64,000 nucleotides of DNA from NCBI GenBank assembly GCA_035041965.1, contig JAPYMA010000367.1, positions 1 through 64,000 of the forward strand, given 5' to 3'. Source of the DNA: Anisakis pegreffii (Eukaryota > Nematoda > Chromadorea > Rhabditida > Anisakidae). The notes under the pieces were generated by a model. The model was not told the origin of the DNA, searched no databases, and saw nothing but the letters and a program-made list of their open reading frames with translations. Of the stretch, positions 13,945 to 26,065 are shown piece after piece. The first letter of the stretch is position 1, and each line of letters starts with the position of its first letter. The translations under genes and the position numbers were made by a program.

Positions 13945-15926
13945 CACGTCTTATGAGTATTGCCCTTCTTCCAATTGACAAACTAATGCGACAACATCGT
14001 CGGTATATATGGCTAAACAACATCCGAGTGAAGTATTTTGAAGCGGATAAAAAGCATCATTAGAGGATAAATTTTGCTCTAATTAGTGCCACTGAACTGA
14101 TCGGAATGAAATTCGACTAAACACAACCTTGACAATCCAGTAATATGATCGTGTCCAAGTGATAAAACATCATGCAGGCGAAAATGATGAATTCGCGAGC
14201 ATTAGGAACGTCAATACGCCCCAGTCGATCTTTCACAGAAAGCTCACTGTCTAATTCATGAGCGATATTTGATCATTAAATTCCATCTTATTTATACATA
14301 ACTATCTCCTAGATGAGAATGCATATTTTTTTATGCATGATGAATTTGTCAAGCCGAATTCCGATGCATTTATGCATGAATTCAATTCAATTAACAATAA
14401 TCGGAAGGTTGCAAGCTAAACTGATGAGTGTCGAGCTTTCGCGGCTTCAACTAAAAAGACACTATGCATCGAGCCAAGCATTCCATCAAACTATCAAGGA
14501 TGAGCATATCTCAGCAAGGATGAGCATATTTCAAACGCATAGTATCATAATTATAGTGCGAACACCGTCCAATCTAAAATTAAAACTCATGCTTGAAACG
14601 GAAGCAGTGACGCTGTAAAAAGTGGACTGATAATTCATAGTATTTCATGACAATTACAGCAATTAATCAGGAGAAAAAGTTGCGCACTTTACAAACCGTT
14701 AACCTTAAATTATACGAGATTCAAGCGTTCAATGCAGTGTAGATGAATCATTTATGCAACTGAAAAGAATTCTAGCCTTCATCTCATCTAACACTCATTC
14801 TCACAAAAAATATTCTCAAGATTGTTCGCAAGAACTCAGAAATCTTTGCAAAAAAAACTAAAAAACTGCACAGGACAAATTCATAACTGCCATCAAAAGG
14901 TTAAAGGCTTATTTCATGAGCAGTGAAATAGACTCACCGACAAAAATTACGCTTCATTTCCATGGATCAACCATTCCTCTTCCATATTCTGCGGATATCA
15001 ACCTCATCCATATTCCGTGAATATAATAAACACATCATTGCGTGGCTGTTCGTCTTTGTGAATGAGCACCATTGAATTAGGATGAATGCTATTAGCATAA
15101 TGGGTTGTGAACCAGGCAACAACAAAAATCGTTATTCACGTGGGCACTGATGAATCAATCCATTTGAGATGAGTTGTTTGTTCATAGATCTGAAGAAATG
15201 ACGAAATTTGTGAATAAACGATGTCGTTATCGTAATATGAATGTCTGAAGTGAGTGTGCCCTCAGCCATCCAAAGAGGCTAATAGATGATTGTCGAAAAC
15301 TCTGGGTTCGAACTAGATTACACTTAGCTTAGGCTTGGCTTGAGGATAAAAGTTGATTTGGCTTTGGTCTCACGCTTAAACTCGGCACATATTTCCATCT
15401 GGCAAGATCGAACACTACTTCATCCCGATTTTCGATGTTTTCAGGGAACCGATAAAGATGCGATGAAATGAGTTTGTATTTGCCACCTTTTAATGGAGCC
15501 GCTAACGTGAAGTCGTTTAACTGAACGTGAACATTTTCAAATGGCCTAAATAATTCATGATGTGCTATTCATTGTAATTTGGTTGTATTCCACTGAATGA
15601 TTCATTGAGGATGAGAGAAAGTATGAATTGAATCAAACTAAATGAATTCATCGAGATAGCACATGCCGTAGGCCTACAACTATTTTTATTCAGACTGAAT
15701 CGTTAAATTCGATGAATTTCCATGAAGGATAAAAACAGTTGTTACCTCTAATCAATTTATGCCTCCAGGCAGCCTTTCGATTCCATTATCTTACGATGTG
15801 ATATTGTGTTTCACGAGTATCTGACAAATTCGCAATGTCCTGACAAAATCTGGAGAAGTGATTCGTCTAGTGATAATTCTGAAAGAAGAAATTGTTTGCA
15901 TAATGTCTGAACGACGAAGAGTAGAG

Positions 15927-15976
15927 TGGTGCTGGGAACCGCTAGATTTTTCACGGTGGTCACCGACCCAACACTA
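15927..15976. mobile_element. 50-bp internally deleted relative of the hAT MITE
   Basis: The ends TGGTGCTGGGAACCGC and GGTGGTCACCGACCCAACACTA match the two ends of the 26267-26525 element. Flanks GAGTAGAG and AAGTAGAG form an 8-bp duplication with one mismatch. Nearly the whole interior is missing. Confidence 0.7.
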
Positions 15977-16574
15977 AAGTAGAGTGTTTCAGTTTTGCAA
16001 CGATCAGCTGAAAGCCTATTGTACGGAAAGCTGAAAGCCTGATTTTAAGCAAACAGGAATAAGTTCATAATTAATGGAATAGAAAGAAACATTACGGAAA
16101 CAGCAATCGATAGACGCAATTGAACACACATTCCGAATTGGTGAACGGACCACAGAAAGACTCAACAATCACATCAGAATAGAGAACCGTGCATTTGCTT
16201 CCAACGTCATTCCCGATGTGTATTTATGATACAAACCAATTTCTCAGTGATCTCTGTTGTTCTAATATTATTTTCAGCACATATTTCACTGGAAACACAC
16301 TACTTTAGTGATTAATTCAATCTATTTTTAGATCGAATAGAATCGATACGCCACAGTTATTTGTTTCAAAAAGTGCCTTTATAGTTGAGCAAATATTACC
16401 AATAAACACATTCACAATACTGTTCCGCGGATTGGAAAGGAAGCGAATTCCTCATTATTTTGACTCATCACTATTTCAACACGACATTTTTGAAATTTCT
16501 TATATTTGCATTTGACAGCAACCCGGAAAATGCAATCACCAGAATCGCCTGATCGAACACTTGCCTGATCCTGA

Positions 16575-16647
16575 GTAGTACCTGAAGAGGCTGGTGACTA
16601 CGGTAACTAAGCCACACCCAGAAATTACGGTAGAACGCCCGCATTTA
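16575..16647 (+). repeat. Dispersed repeat, copy in one orientation
   Basis: The stretch with GGTGACTACGGTAACTAAGC...ATTACGGTAGAACGCC is repeated in reverse orientation at 25266-25343. It is a dispersed repeat of unknown class. Confidence 0.75.
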
Positions 16648-17121
16648 ACGAAAGCGTTACAAATCGAGTAAAGACGTTGAAAAATCACTAACGGACAGTT
16701 GAAAAATCACAAACGGTCGCACACATTCATCTGTTTAAATGACGAGGAATGACCAATGCTAATTTCTTATTTAATTTAATCCTATGTTGTAAGTGTTATA
16801 TCATAACTTGTAAGCTTTGTCGTGCTTACAAACTAGTGAAAGACCATCTGGACTACGCCCATGCATTCATAAATTTCACGTCATTCTGGCCCCATCCATT
16901 TTTAATAGCTAGCACCATTGACAATGCTAATGGTGAGGATTTCTATGAGATGCTGAATAGCAATCAGCGAATGAAATCGTTACATCAAACTGTCCACTAG
17001 TAGTATCACCTTGTAATAATAAATAATCAACGCAATCTTAACCCTAATCAATTCATATCTAGGAAAACAACCTCCTTCTAAACGCCATTGAAACCAACCG
17101 ATTTATTATAGTATTTGCTAG

Positions 17122-17319
17122 AGTAATCGCTCATTTCCGTGCAATTTTCAAACCAGCAAACCAGAAACTGTGCATGATTTTGATACGAAACCTCGCCCAC
17201 GGCGTCCGAGGAGAAACCGAGAAGGTTTTTCGATGACACCCTCTACGAAAAGGAAAAAATTGAGCAGAAGTCATAGGCGACAGCTTTTTCTGCGCATACC
17301 TCTAACTATCAAACACTGA
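17122..17319 (+). other. Basic 65-codon open frame, unassigned
   Basis: Opens after a TAG that could serve as a splice acceptor; rich in Arg, Lys and Ser (KPRPRRPRRNREGF, then STKRKKLSRSHRR). Two other frames are also open through part of it, so coding status is doubtful. Confidence 0.2.
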
Positions 17320-17440
17320 TGGTCATTCAAGCCCTCTGATATCATCCCAGGATTTACCTTTGCTTGCATTAAACGCCACACTATAAATGCTCTATTCGTT
17401 ATATTGCTTTTCCATTCCTATTCTGTGCTAAACAACATTT

Positions 17441-17586
17441 GATGAATTCTCTTGAGAGGAAATAGAGTTTATGAGAAGCAATGATGAAAAAAAAATTTAT
17501 GAAAAAAATTTTTATGAAAAAAAATTTATGAAAAGTTTATGAAGATTGCTTTTCATAAACTCTATTTCCTCTCAAGAGAATTCATC
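17441..17586. repeat. Hairpin with 40-bp arms and an A/T-rich repeated loop
   Basis: 17441-17480 and 17547-17586 are reverse complements at 39 of 40 positions. The 66-nt loop consists largely of repeated TTATGAAAAAAA units. Near-identity of the arms suggests recent formation or copy correction. Confidence 0.9.
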
Positions 17587-18708
17587 ATCCTATTCGAATT
17601 TTATTTTTCGAAACAGCCAAATTCATTGCTCCAGACTTGTTTCACTGTGCCCTGTGATCAGTGTGACGATCTTCTCATGAAATGCTCTGAATTTAAGATT
17701 AGACATATTTTGCTATATCAATAACCGTGTTTTTTTGCTTTGTCTCTAACAGTGTATTGCACTAGCACATTCTCAAAATTGCTCCTCAAATCGATAATTT
17801 GAAAACTCCTTCAGTTTCAGGTTTTTCTTTCCTAACTATGATGCAAACAATGGTGGTAAAAACACAACCTATAAAGCAGTTGAATTCCTATAAACTAAAC
17901 TAAAATAGCTGCCGTCATGACAATTCTAAACCGGTACTCGTCAACCTTTGCAGGCGATTTTGGTGTGGTACCATTCATATTTTCAGATTTATCCTAATGT
18001 CAGCAAAGTTATGAGCTTACGTTTAGGCAAGATCTTCAAACTTGAGTCTGTCCCTATTATGTGACATCCGAACAGTTTTTGCAGGGTTCTCTACGCACCT
18101 TGCGATTCTGTCTCGGTCATGAAACCCAACCATATCATGTCTAGTAATGCTTACCTTCGTTATGCCTGGCGCGACAGCATCAAACACAGCGATGAAGGCA
18201 CGAAAACATGAAATAATCACATCAGCAACAGCACGAAGAATCATAAACAACAAAAACAGTAACAGTACAGTCAAACAAATATTAATATAAACACCAAATT
18301 TGAATGCCTACGTCCAACCTGACAGTTCAGAACAAGTCAAGCTACTGTTAAATGAAGCTTGACTCAGGTCTTACCTCCGCTTACATAAGGCATGAGATCA
18401 ATCAGAGGAATGCTACCTGGCTTTCCGTTGCTCATGTTATCAACTGGGTGCTCGAATGATAAAATTTGACATGATGTTACCCCGAAAACGCTATTTCAAA
18501 ACCACTAATTATCTTTATAACTTACAGATCAACTCATTCCAACCCTGAGAAGACATTCTGCTAGCACCCAAAAGAAAATTCAAACCTAAATGCACAAATC
18601 AAACCACAGTCATCCAATTCAACTCTAGCCTGTTATATAAGCTCTCGAAAATGGTCAATTAATCAAAACAGAAGCGATGAATTATCAGCTACCTTATTAG
18701 AACTTATG

Positions 18709-21700
18709 ATAGACAATAACTGCACTGGCAAGGGACATGAGGATGTCATCATAGAATTGTATGAATGCCATCATGACACTAGCTAATAGATAAGCTTCGG
18801 CGAGTAACCACAAACACCTGAGAGTCGAGCCACCAATCAGCGACTCGAATCTACAGGTGAGTGGTCCAGGCGAACTTTCCAGACCTACCGCTAACTTCAT
18901 AAGGCAATTCATACCCTACGTTGTGAAACTTAATTTTTAGGGAACATTATCTTATTTTGATATGCCAGTGCAGCCATTATCAATGCCTCAGGTTAGCTCT
19001 CCCGCAAACTATCTAATACGTTATTTTTAATAGGATAACTTTAGAATGAGATTCAAGCTCTCTGAATTGGTCAACTACTGACGACAGACTTTGAATGTTG
19101 GTGTTCAATTGAAAACCTTTTCCCAATTGAACAGGCTATAGTGCTTCTTATCCCGTTCGAGTGGAGTGTTTGAAGTTATCGAGTACCTTAGAGGGCACTA
19201 GTGATGAATGATGACTACACTGGCAAGGGACATAAGGATATCATCATAGAATTGTATGAATGCCATCATGACACTAGCTAATAGATAAGCTTCGGCGAGT
19301 AACCACAAACACCTGAGAGTCGAGCCACCAATCAGCGACTCGAATCTACAGGTGAGTGGTCCAGGCGAACTTTCCAGACCTACCGCTAACTTCATGAGGC
19401 GATTCATACCCTACGTTGTGAAACTTAATTTTTAGGGAACATTATCTTATTTTGATATGCCAGTGCAGCCATTATCAATGCCTCAGGTTAGCTCTCCCGC
19501 AAACTATCTAATACGTTATTTTTAATAGGATAACTTTAGAATGAGATTCAAGCTCTCTGAATTGGTCAACTACTGACGACAGACTTTGAATGTTGGTGTT
19601 CAATTGAAAACCTTTTCCCAAATGAAGAGGCTATAGTGCTTCTTATCCCGTTCGAGTGGAGTGTTTGAAGTTATCGAGTACCTTAGTAGCACTAGTGATG
19701 AATGATGACTACACTGGCAAGGGACATAAGGATATCATCATAGAATTGTATGAATGCCATCATGACACTAGCTAATAGATAAGCTTCGGCGAGTAACCAC
19801 AAACACCTGAGAGTCGAGCCACCAATCAGCGACTCGAATCTACAGGTGAGTGGTCCAGGCGAACTTTCCAGACCTACCGCTAACTTCATAAGGCAATTCA
19901 TACCCTACGTTTGTGAAACTTAATTTTTAGGGAACATTATCTTATTTTGATATGCCAGTGCAGCCATTATCAATGCCTCAGGTTAGCTCTCCCGCAAACT
20001 ATCTAATACGTTATTTTTAATAGGATAACTTTAGAATGAGATTCAAGCTCTCTGAATTGGTCAACTACTGACGACAGACTTTGAATGTTGGTGTTCAATT
20101 GAAAACCTTTTCCCAAATGAAGAGGCTATAGTGCTTCTTATCCCGTTCGAGTGGAGTGTTTGAAGTTATCGAGTACCTTAGTAGCACTAGTGATGAATGA
20201 TGACTACACTGGCAAGGGACATAAGGATATCATCATAGAATTGTATGAATGCCATCATGACACTAGCTAATAGATAAGCTTCGGCGAGTAACCACAAACA
20301 CCTGAGAGTCGAGCCACCAATCAGCGACTCGAATCTACAGGTGAGTGGTCCAGGCGAACTTTCCAGACCTACCGCTAACTTCATAAGGCAATTCATACCC
20401 TACGTTTGTGAAACTTAATTTTTAGGGAACATTATCTTATTTTGATATGCCAGTGCAGCCATTATCAATGCCTCAGGTTAGCTCTCCCGCAAACTATCTA
20501 ATACGTTATTTTTAATAGGATAACTTTAGAATGAGATTCAAGCTCTCTGAATTGGTCAACTACTGACGACAGACTTTGAATGTTGGTGTTCAATTGAAAA
20601 CCTTTTCCCAAATGAAGAGGCTATAGTGCTTCTTATCCCGTTCGAGTGGAGTGTTTGAAGTTATCGAGTACCTTAGTAGCACTAGTGATGAATGATGACT
20701 ACACTGGCAAGGGACATAAGGATATCATCATAGAATTGTATGAATGCCATCATGACACTAGCTAATAGATAAGCTTCGGCGAGTAACCACAAACACCTGA
20801 GAGTCGAGCCACCAATCAGCGACTCGAATCTACAGGTGAGTGGTCCAGGCGAACTTTCCAGACCTACCGCTAACTTCATAAGGCAATTCATACCCTACGT
20901 TGTGAAACTTAATTTTTAGGGAACATTATCTTATTTTGATATGCCAGTGCAGCCATTATCAATGCCTCAGGTTAGCTCTCCCGCAAACTATCTAATACGT
21001 TATTTTTAATAGGATAACTTTAGAATGAGATTCAAGCTCTCTGAATTGGTCAACTACTGACGACAGACTTTGAATGTTGGTGTTCAATTGAAAACCTTTT
21101 CCCAAATGAAGAGGCTATAGTGCTTCTTATCCCGTTCGAGTGGAGTGTTTGAAGTTATCGAGTACCTTAGTAGCACTAGTGATGAATGATGACTACACTG
21201 GCAAGGGACATAAGGATATCATCATAGAATTGTATGAATGCCATCATGACACTAGCTAATAGATAAGCTTCGGCGAGTAACCACAAACACCTGAGAGTCG
21301 AGCCACCAATCAGCGACTCGAATCTACAGGTGAGTGGTCCAGGCGAACTTTCCAGACCTACCGCTAACTTCATAAGGCGATTCATACCCTACGTTCATGG
21401 AACTCAGTTTAATAGGGATATTTTTTTCTTATATGCCAGTGTAGCTACTCAAAGCAAAGCTAAATAGCCCATAATGCCTCATCTCCCATTCGGCTGGATT
21501 TCTTAAAGTCATCAAGTGCCTTACTATCATCTATGATAGACAATAACTGCACTGGCAAGGGACATAAGGATGTAATCATAGAAGTGTATGAATGCCACCA
21601 TGACACTAGCTAATAGATAAGCTTCGGCGAGTAACCACAAACACCTGAGAGTCGAGCCACCAATCAGCGACTCGAATCTACAGGTGAGTGGTCCAGGCGA

Positions 21701-21750
21701 ACTTTCCAGACCTACCGCTAACTTCATGAGGCGATTCATACCCTACGTTC
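18709..21750. repeat. Tandem array of seven conserved cores, period 494-501 bp
   Basis: Seven copies of a roughly 205-bp core occur, with the shared minus-strand frame starting at 18697, 19198, 19692, 20187, 20682, 21176 and 21527. The spacers after copies 1-5 are nearly identical (about 290 bp). After copy 6 the spacer is shorter (about 140 bp) and different, and after copy 7 it diverges. The first and last cores share a left flank (GACAATAACTGCACTGG) that differs from the five inner ones (GAATGATGACTACACTGG), as expected if an inner unit was amplified. Each core keeps a 69-71 aa minus-strand ORF, but with such near-identity this is weak evidence for coding. Confidence 0.95.
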
Positions 21751-24533
21751 ATGAAACTCAGTTTTATATGGGTGGTTTTCTTGTTTCATATGCCAGTGCA
21801 ACTATTGTCAACCCCAGTCACAACTATTCTCGCAACAAACTATATATTCTCTGATGTGACACCTCTACATCTAAGGAGAGACCAATTTCGAGAGCTTTTT
21901 CTCAGCCATGACATGACTATGTTATTACTTCTGGTTGTCCATAGACAGTCCCTCTAAATCGCATGCTAATATGACTCACAGTAATGTTGAACTAACACTT
22001 GACTAAGCAAAGTCGAAGACCGCTAATCGCTACACCAACTCAAGTCAACACGTGATGAATTTCGAGTTAAGTCATTTCAAAGTTTTGGCTCATTCAGCTT
22101 ATAATACAGTCTCAGTGAAGCTATGTCAAGTCAAAGTTATGACTATGTTTAATCAAATTAAGTTAAGCTGGAACAGCTACCTCAATGCACGTCAGCAAAT
22201 GTGCTAATCTCATATCTATGCTAGAGTCCAACACAGATTCACGTAATAGAGTCCACATTGGTAGGGGGGGGAGGTATTGGTGGGGTGCATAAACTGAAAA
22301 AAAAATTTCAATCAGGTGGGATGGGCCATATCTATAGCCAGTCCAAGTCCCTACCTCTGGCTCCGGAGTTAAGCGGGTCGTTACGTGCCGCATCCCTCCT
22401 TTGCCCTACCACATCCCTTACAAAAATATTTATAACATTAACAACATTGATTGATATACAAAATGAATGAATGATTAAATAAACAAACAACGAAAACGTT
22501 CATGACAACTGTTGACAATGAACATAATAATATGTACAATAATCAATAAATTCACAAAATTAAAGAATAAATGGAAAATAAAATTCAATAAGCCCTAATT
22601 TGAATAAGAATTTGTTAAATTTTTTCAATGACATCGAATTGTTTTCTCACGTCTGAGGGGATTCAATGAATCATTTAGAGAAGACAGTGGTTCCGCCAGA
22701 TCCCATCCTGAAGGGTATCAGAAATATGTGGACGACATCGAGAAATGATTCATATCTATAGCTTAATCCCCCTTAAACTTCTCATCGTCTGACAATACAG
22801 TGACCGAAATATATTACAACAAACAATAATAACGATAATTCAACGCAATGATATTAACAACTTAATTGAAAGTTACTAAAAAACCCCCAGTTAAAAGCTA
22901 CGAGGCAACGCAAGCATCTTCAGTATTACATTACACCTTCCAACAGAAAATAATGTTTCATATCAATGTACAATACACGGCACTATAGGTCACTGTATTG
23001 TCTCCTATACTCAATAAGTCTGATACGAATAATGTACGACTTACAATTAACTGATAACATAAACAAACATATAATTCATGAACATAAAATTTACAATTGA
23101 ACAAATCAATAATAAATTAAGCATGTCAAAAGTGGTCACTGACCACAACTCAATTTTATTTTTTGTCCCTAAGTTCAAATATAAATGAAAATAAGTAATA
23201 AAAAAAGGGGAGGGGAGGACTGTTTATTTATTCATCTGAGTTCTCATGAAAAGGGAAATAAATGAAAGGTAAAGTTGAAAATCCTAACCCTGCGCTTCTT
23301 CGCGCTATCGTATCGTATTGTCGTTATACTGTATATTGTCGTATCATACTGTACATTGTCCTATCATATTTTTGATGTCGCTCTGGATTTGAGAATTGTT
23401 AAAGATTGACGATTCATTTTGTTGTTGCTGTCCAGCGAACATCATCGAGCCGCCACCATTGTACTCGGTCATCCATCGAAGGTAGAGTTGGAGTCATCGG
23501 TAAGTCCAGCTAGAATTGGATGACGGTTTAATACTGACAAGATGTATCATTTCAGGCATATATAGCATTGTCATTTCAAACCAGCAACAAAAAAATTAAA
23601 TCATCATAAAAATGATCCAATCCCCACCTTAGTTGATGTTACCGTAGTTTGCTGCCAATAATTACGACCAATCATCAAGAACCTCGCTAGCAATGCCCAT
23701 TATCGTAGTCCGTCCTCTCGCTCGCTCGCTCATCTCCATATGCGCGTCTGAAACAATATTAAACGACTAATTCGCATTTTTCATCATATTCAGTTCAATA
23801 CGATTCTTATTGATCACACATTTCTCATTAATAAATTATTCGCACACGTTATCAACGTTCTAAAATAATATAGCGATGGTGATGATTTAATAACATATCA
23901 CCTACACTGTAAATATTACTATATTTCAGTATTCAAACTGAATTCAAACATTGGACCAGGATGATTGTTCCTAGCCTCCTCCTTAGCGAAATATGTCCCC
24001 TTGTTATATCTTCCCTCAATCTATACAATCACCGACCTTTGAAACACTAGAGTTAATAAAGTTAAAAATAAAGTTAAAGTTAAATGAAGTTAAAAAATTA
24101 AGTGGATATTTGAACCAAAAATATCTCTGGCGCAATGATGAATTATATTAGAAAAATGATGAACAGAATAAAATCATGATTTACATCACATACGCAGAAC
24201 CAACTCGTCACACAAAACAACACGATAGAAATGAACGATGAAAATATGAATGTTATGAGCGAAACAGTCACAGTGCATGATCTGTGGTGATCAATTGGTA
24301 TGGTTCCATTGACATATCGATAAAATACCACTGAAAGATCATAGAGTGCACGTTTATGATCAGAACAAGGCCTATACATTTCAATATCAATGGAATGCAT
24401 ATGAGATGATCAACGAGATATTAAAGTACACAATTGATCATAGTGGTACAATGTATTTAAATGAGTGCCTCAGCGTCAAAATATATGTTTTTCGGAATCT
24501 AGAGATTACGTTGGATCGTCTGGTGTACTAATA
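21751..24533. other. Intergenic, no confident gene
   Basis: Contains only short unassigned frames (see 23344-23472) and low-complexity AT-rich DNA. Confidence 0.5.
23344..23472 (-). CDS. Possible 42-aa ORF or first exon
   Basis: MTEYNGGGSMMFAGQQQQ-type sequence followed by polar residues and SDIKNMIGQC, ending at a TGA; a GTATGA donor overlaps the stop, so it could instead be an exon. About 230 bp upstream another frame after GTTTCAG reads MEMSERARGRTTIMGI and ends at a GTTCTT donor. No family was recognised. Confidence 0.25.
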   Translation of the reverse strand: MTEYNGGGSMMFAGQQQQNESSIFNNSQIQSDIKNMIGQCTV

Positions 24534-25106
24534 TTCATATGTTATCGTGCAAACTTGAGGGTTTCGGTAGCTTGAAGATGACAAACTCTATAATGCTATA
24601 TTAATGTATGCAGTGATCTATAGTGATACGTTGCACAATGAATGAGAGCGATTGCGCTGATTGAGATAGGTTCAAGAAAATGGCTATATCTCCTCAAGTA
24701 AGAAGAATCGCTCGGCAAAATATATAATATTCTGAATCTAGAGGACCTGAGGAATCTGACGGTGTGAAGAAATTCATATGTTACTGGTCAAACTTGAGGG
24801 TACCGGTAGCTTGAAGATGGCAAACTCTATAATGCTATATTAATGTATGCAGTGATCTATAGTGATACGTTGCACAATGAATGAGAGCGATTGCGCTGAT
24901 TGAGATAGGTTCAAGAAAATGGCTATATCTCCTCAAGTAAGAAGAATCGCTCGGCAAAATATATAATATTCTGAATCTAGAGGACCTGAGGAATCTGACG
25001 GTGTGAAGAAATTCATATGTTACTGGTCAAACTTGAGGGTACCGGTAGCTTGAAGATGGCAAACTCTATAATGCTATATTAATGTATGCAGTGATCTATA
25101 GTGATA
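24534..25106. repeat. 239-bp tandem repeat, two full copies and a partial third
   Basis: TTCATATGTTA-type unit starts lie at 24534, 24773 and 25012. The first copy has several differences from the nearly identical second and third. The unit contains a CTCCTCAAGTAAGAAG...CTCGGCAAAATATAT segment related to the hairpin at 25409-25565 and to the blocks at 41590 and 42260. Confidence 0.9.
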
Positions 25107-25265
25107 TGTTTCTAAATAGTGTGGGAAAGCTTAAATGTGTATTCCAGGTGGCCTTGTAGTCGTGGACAAAGCTTACTGGTTTTTCTGATTTTTTCACTTC
25201 TTTGTGTCTTTGTTGCCCTTTCGTTGAAAGTGCATTTGACGAAAATTTTGTAAGTGGGCGTGGCC

Positions 25266-25343
25266 TAAATGCGAGCTAGGCGTTCTACCGTAATTTGTGG
25301 GCGTGGCTTAGTTACCGTAGTCACCAGCCTCCTGAGGTACTAC
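25266..25343 (-). repeat. Dispersed repeat, inverted copy
   Basis: Reverse-complement partner of 16575-16647, containing GGCGTTCTACCGTAAT and TTAGTTACCGTAGTCACC. A GGGCGTGGC motif occurs at both sides in this copy. Confidence 0.75.
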
Positions 25344-25408
25344 TATCTTGATTCAAATGGCCAAGGATCTGGCTGAAACAGTTGCGTGTCGCATAGATGA
25401 GGTTAACA

Positions 25409-25565
25409 TATATATTGTCGAGGGATCTTGTATAGTTGGGGAGAGGCTTAGGCTTTTGAGGAGAAAAAGAATTTTCAGCAGAGTTGATATATCTTCAGAA
25501 ATCTAAGCCTAAGCTGAGCTGAAACCTCTCCTCAAGTAAACAAGATCCCTCGACAATACATATAA
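25409..25565. repeat. Imperfect inverted repeat (hairpin element)
   Basis: The left arm (25409-25455) contains ATTGTCGAGGGATCTTGT...GGAGAGGCTTAGGCTT; the right arm (25502-25565) is its imperfect reverse complement, with a 7-8 nt insertion. The loop is about 46 bp. It shares sequence with the adjacent 239-bp repeat family. Confidence 0.8.
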
Positions 25566-25942
25566 TATATATTCCTCTGGAAGCTCAGAATTTCCTGTTC
25601 ACATCGCAGTATCTCCGAACATCTTCAAAGGTTACAGCGAGTGATATTCATTGTATCAATAAACTAATTTCATCCTAATCTCAAAGATTCATTCGCTCAT
25701 TTATTCACTTTCAATAGATCACTATCAAAACCAACTGCACATACACAAAGCATATATACACAAAAGTGGATCACATTGAAATATTCTCAACACACAATTG
25801 ACTGCAAACGTGATCAAATTATGTTCTTGATACAGGTTACAATAACGGCTTATTCATTTCCTTATGAAATCCAAACAAACCGTTATACGACGCACATAAA
25901 ACATGGACTGGCCCAATAAACAAGATCACCATTTTCACTATA

Positions 25943-25948
25943 TTTATT
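25943..25948 (-). terminator. Candidate poly(A) signal of the G-alpha gene
   Basis: AATAAA on the minus strand, 118 nt downstream of the G-alpha stop codon. Position and orientation fit a 3' end, but the hexamer is common in AT-rich DNA. Confidence 0.4.
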
Positions 25949-26065
25949 AATATCACTTACAAATTCCATGATTACAGTGACTATTCCAACGATATTTTAT
26001 ATTGTTATCATCATTTTCATCAATATCATTATTATCAACATGGTCATGTTCAGTTTTGTCCATTA

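Larger units (their letters stand above)
8300..16570. other. Long non-coding stretch
   Basis: AT-rich DNA without a recognisable exon chain on either strand. A short minus-strand frame near 8410-8340 (MSSIRAANHGILNGC, right after TTGTTCAG) could be a trans-spliced first exon of the 5.5-7.1 kb gene but cannot be joined in phase. Repeats inside are listed separately. Confidence 0.5.

Noticed and set aside
15300..15320. GGGTTCGAACTAG resembling a tRNA T-loop (B box)
   Set aside because: No acceptor, D or anticodon arm could be folded upstream.
19090..19130. U4 snRNA-like CAATTGAAAACCTTTTCCCAA in the array spacer
   Set aside because: Only the short AATTGAAAAC(C)TTTTCCCAA piece matches; the conserved 5' half of U4 is absent and the spacer is lost in later copies.
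18697..21739. Seven near-identical 69-71 aa minus-strand ORFs in the tandem array
   Set aside because: They are open because the DNA units are nearly identical; the few differences do not favour synonymous sites and no motif or exon chain supports coding.
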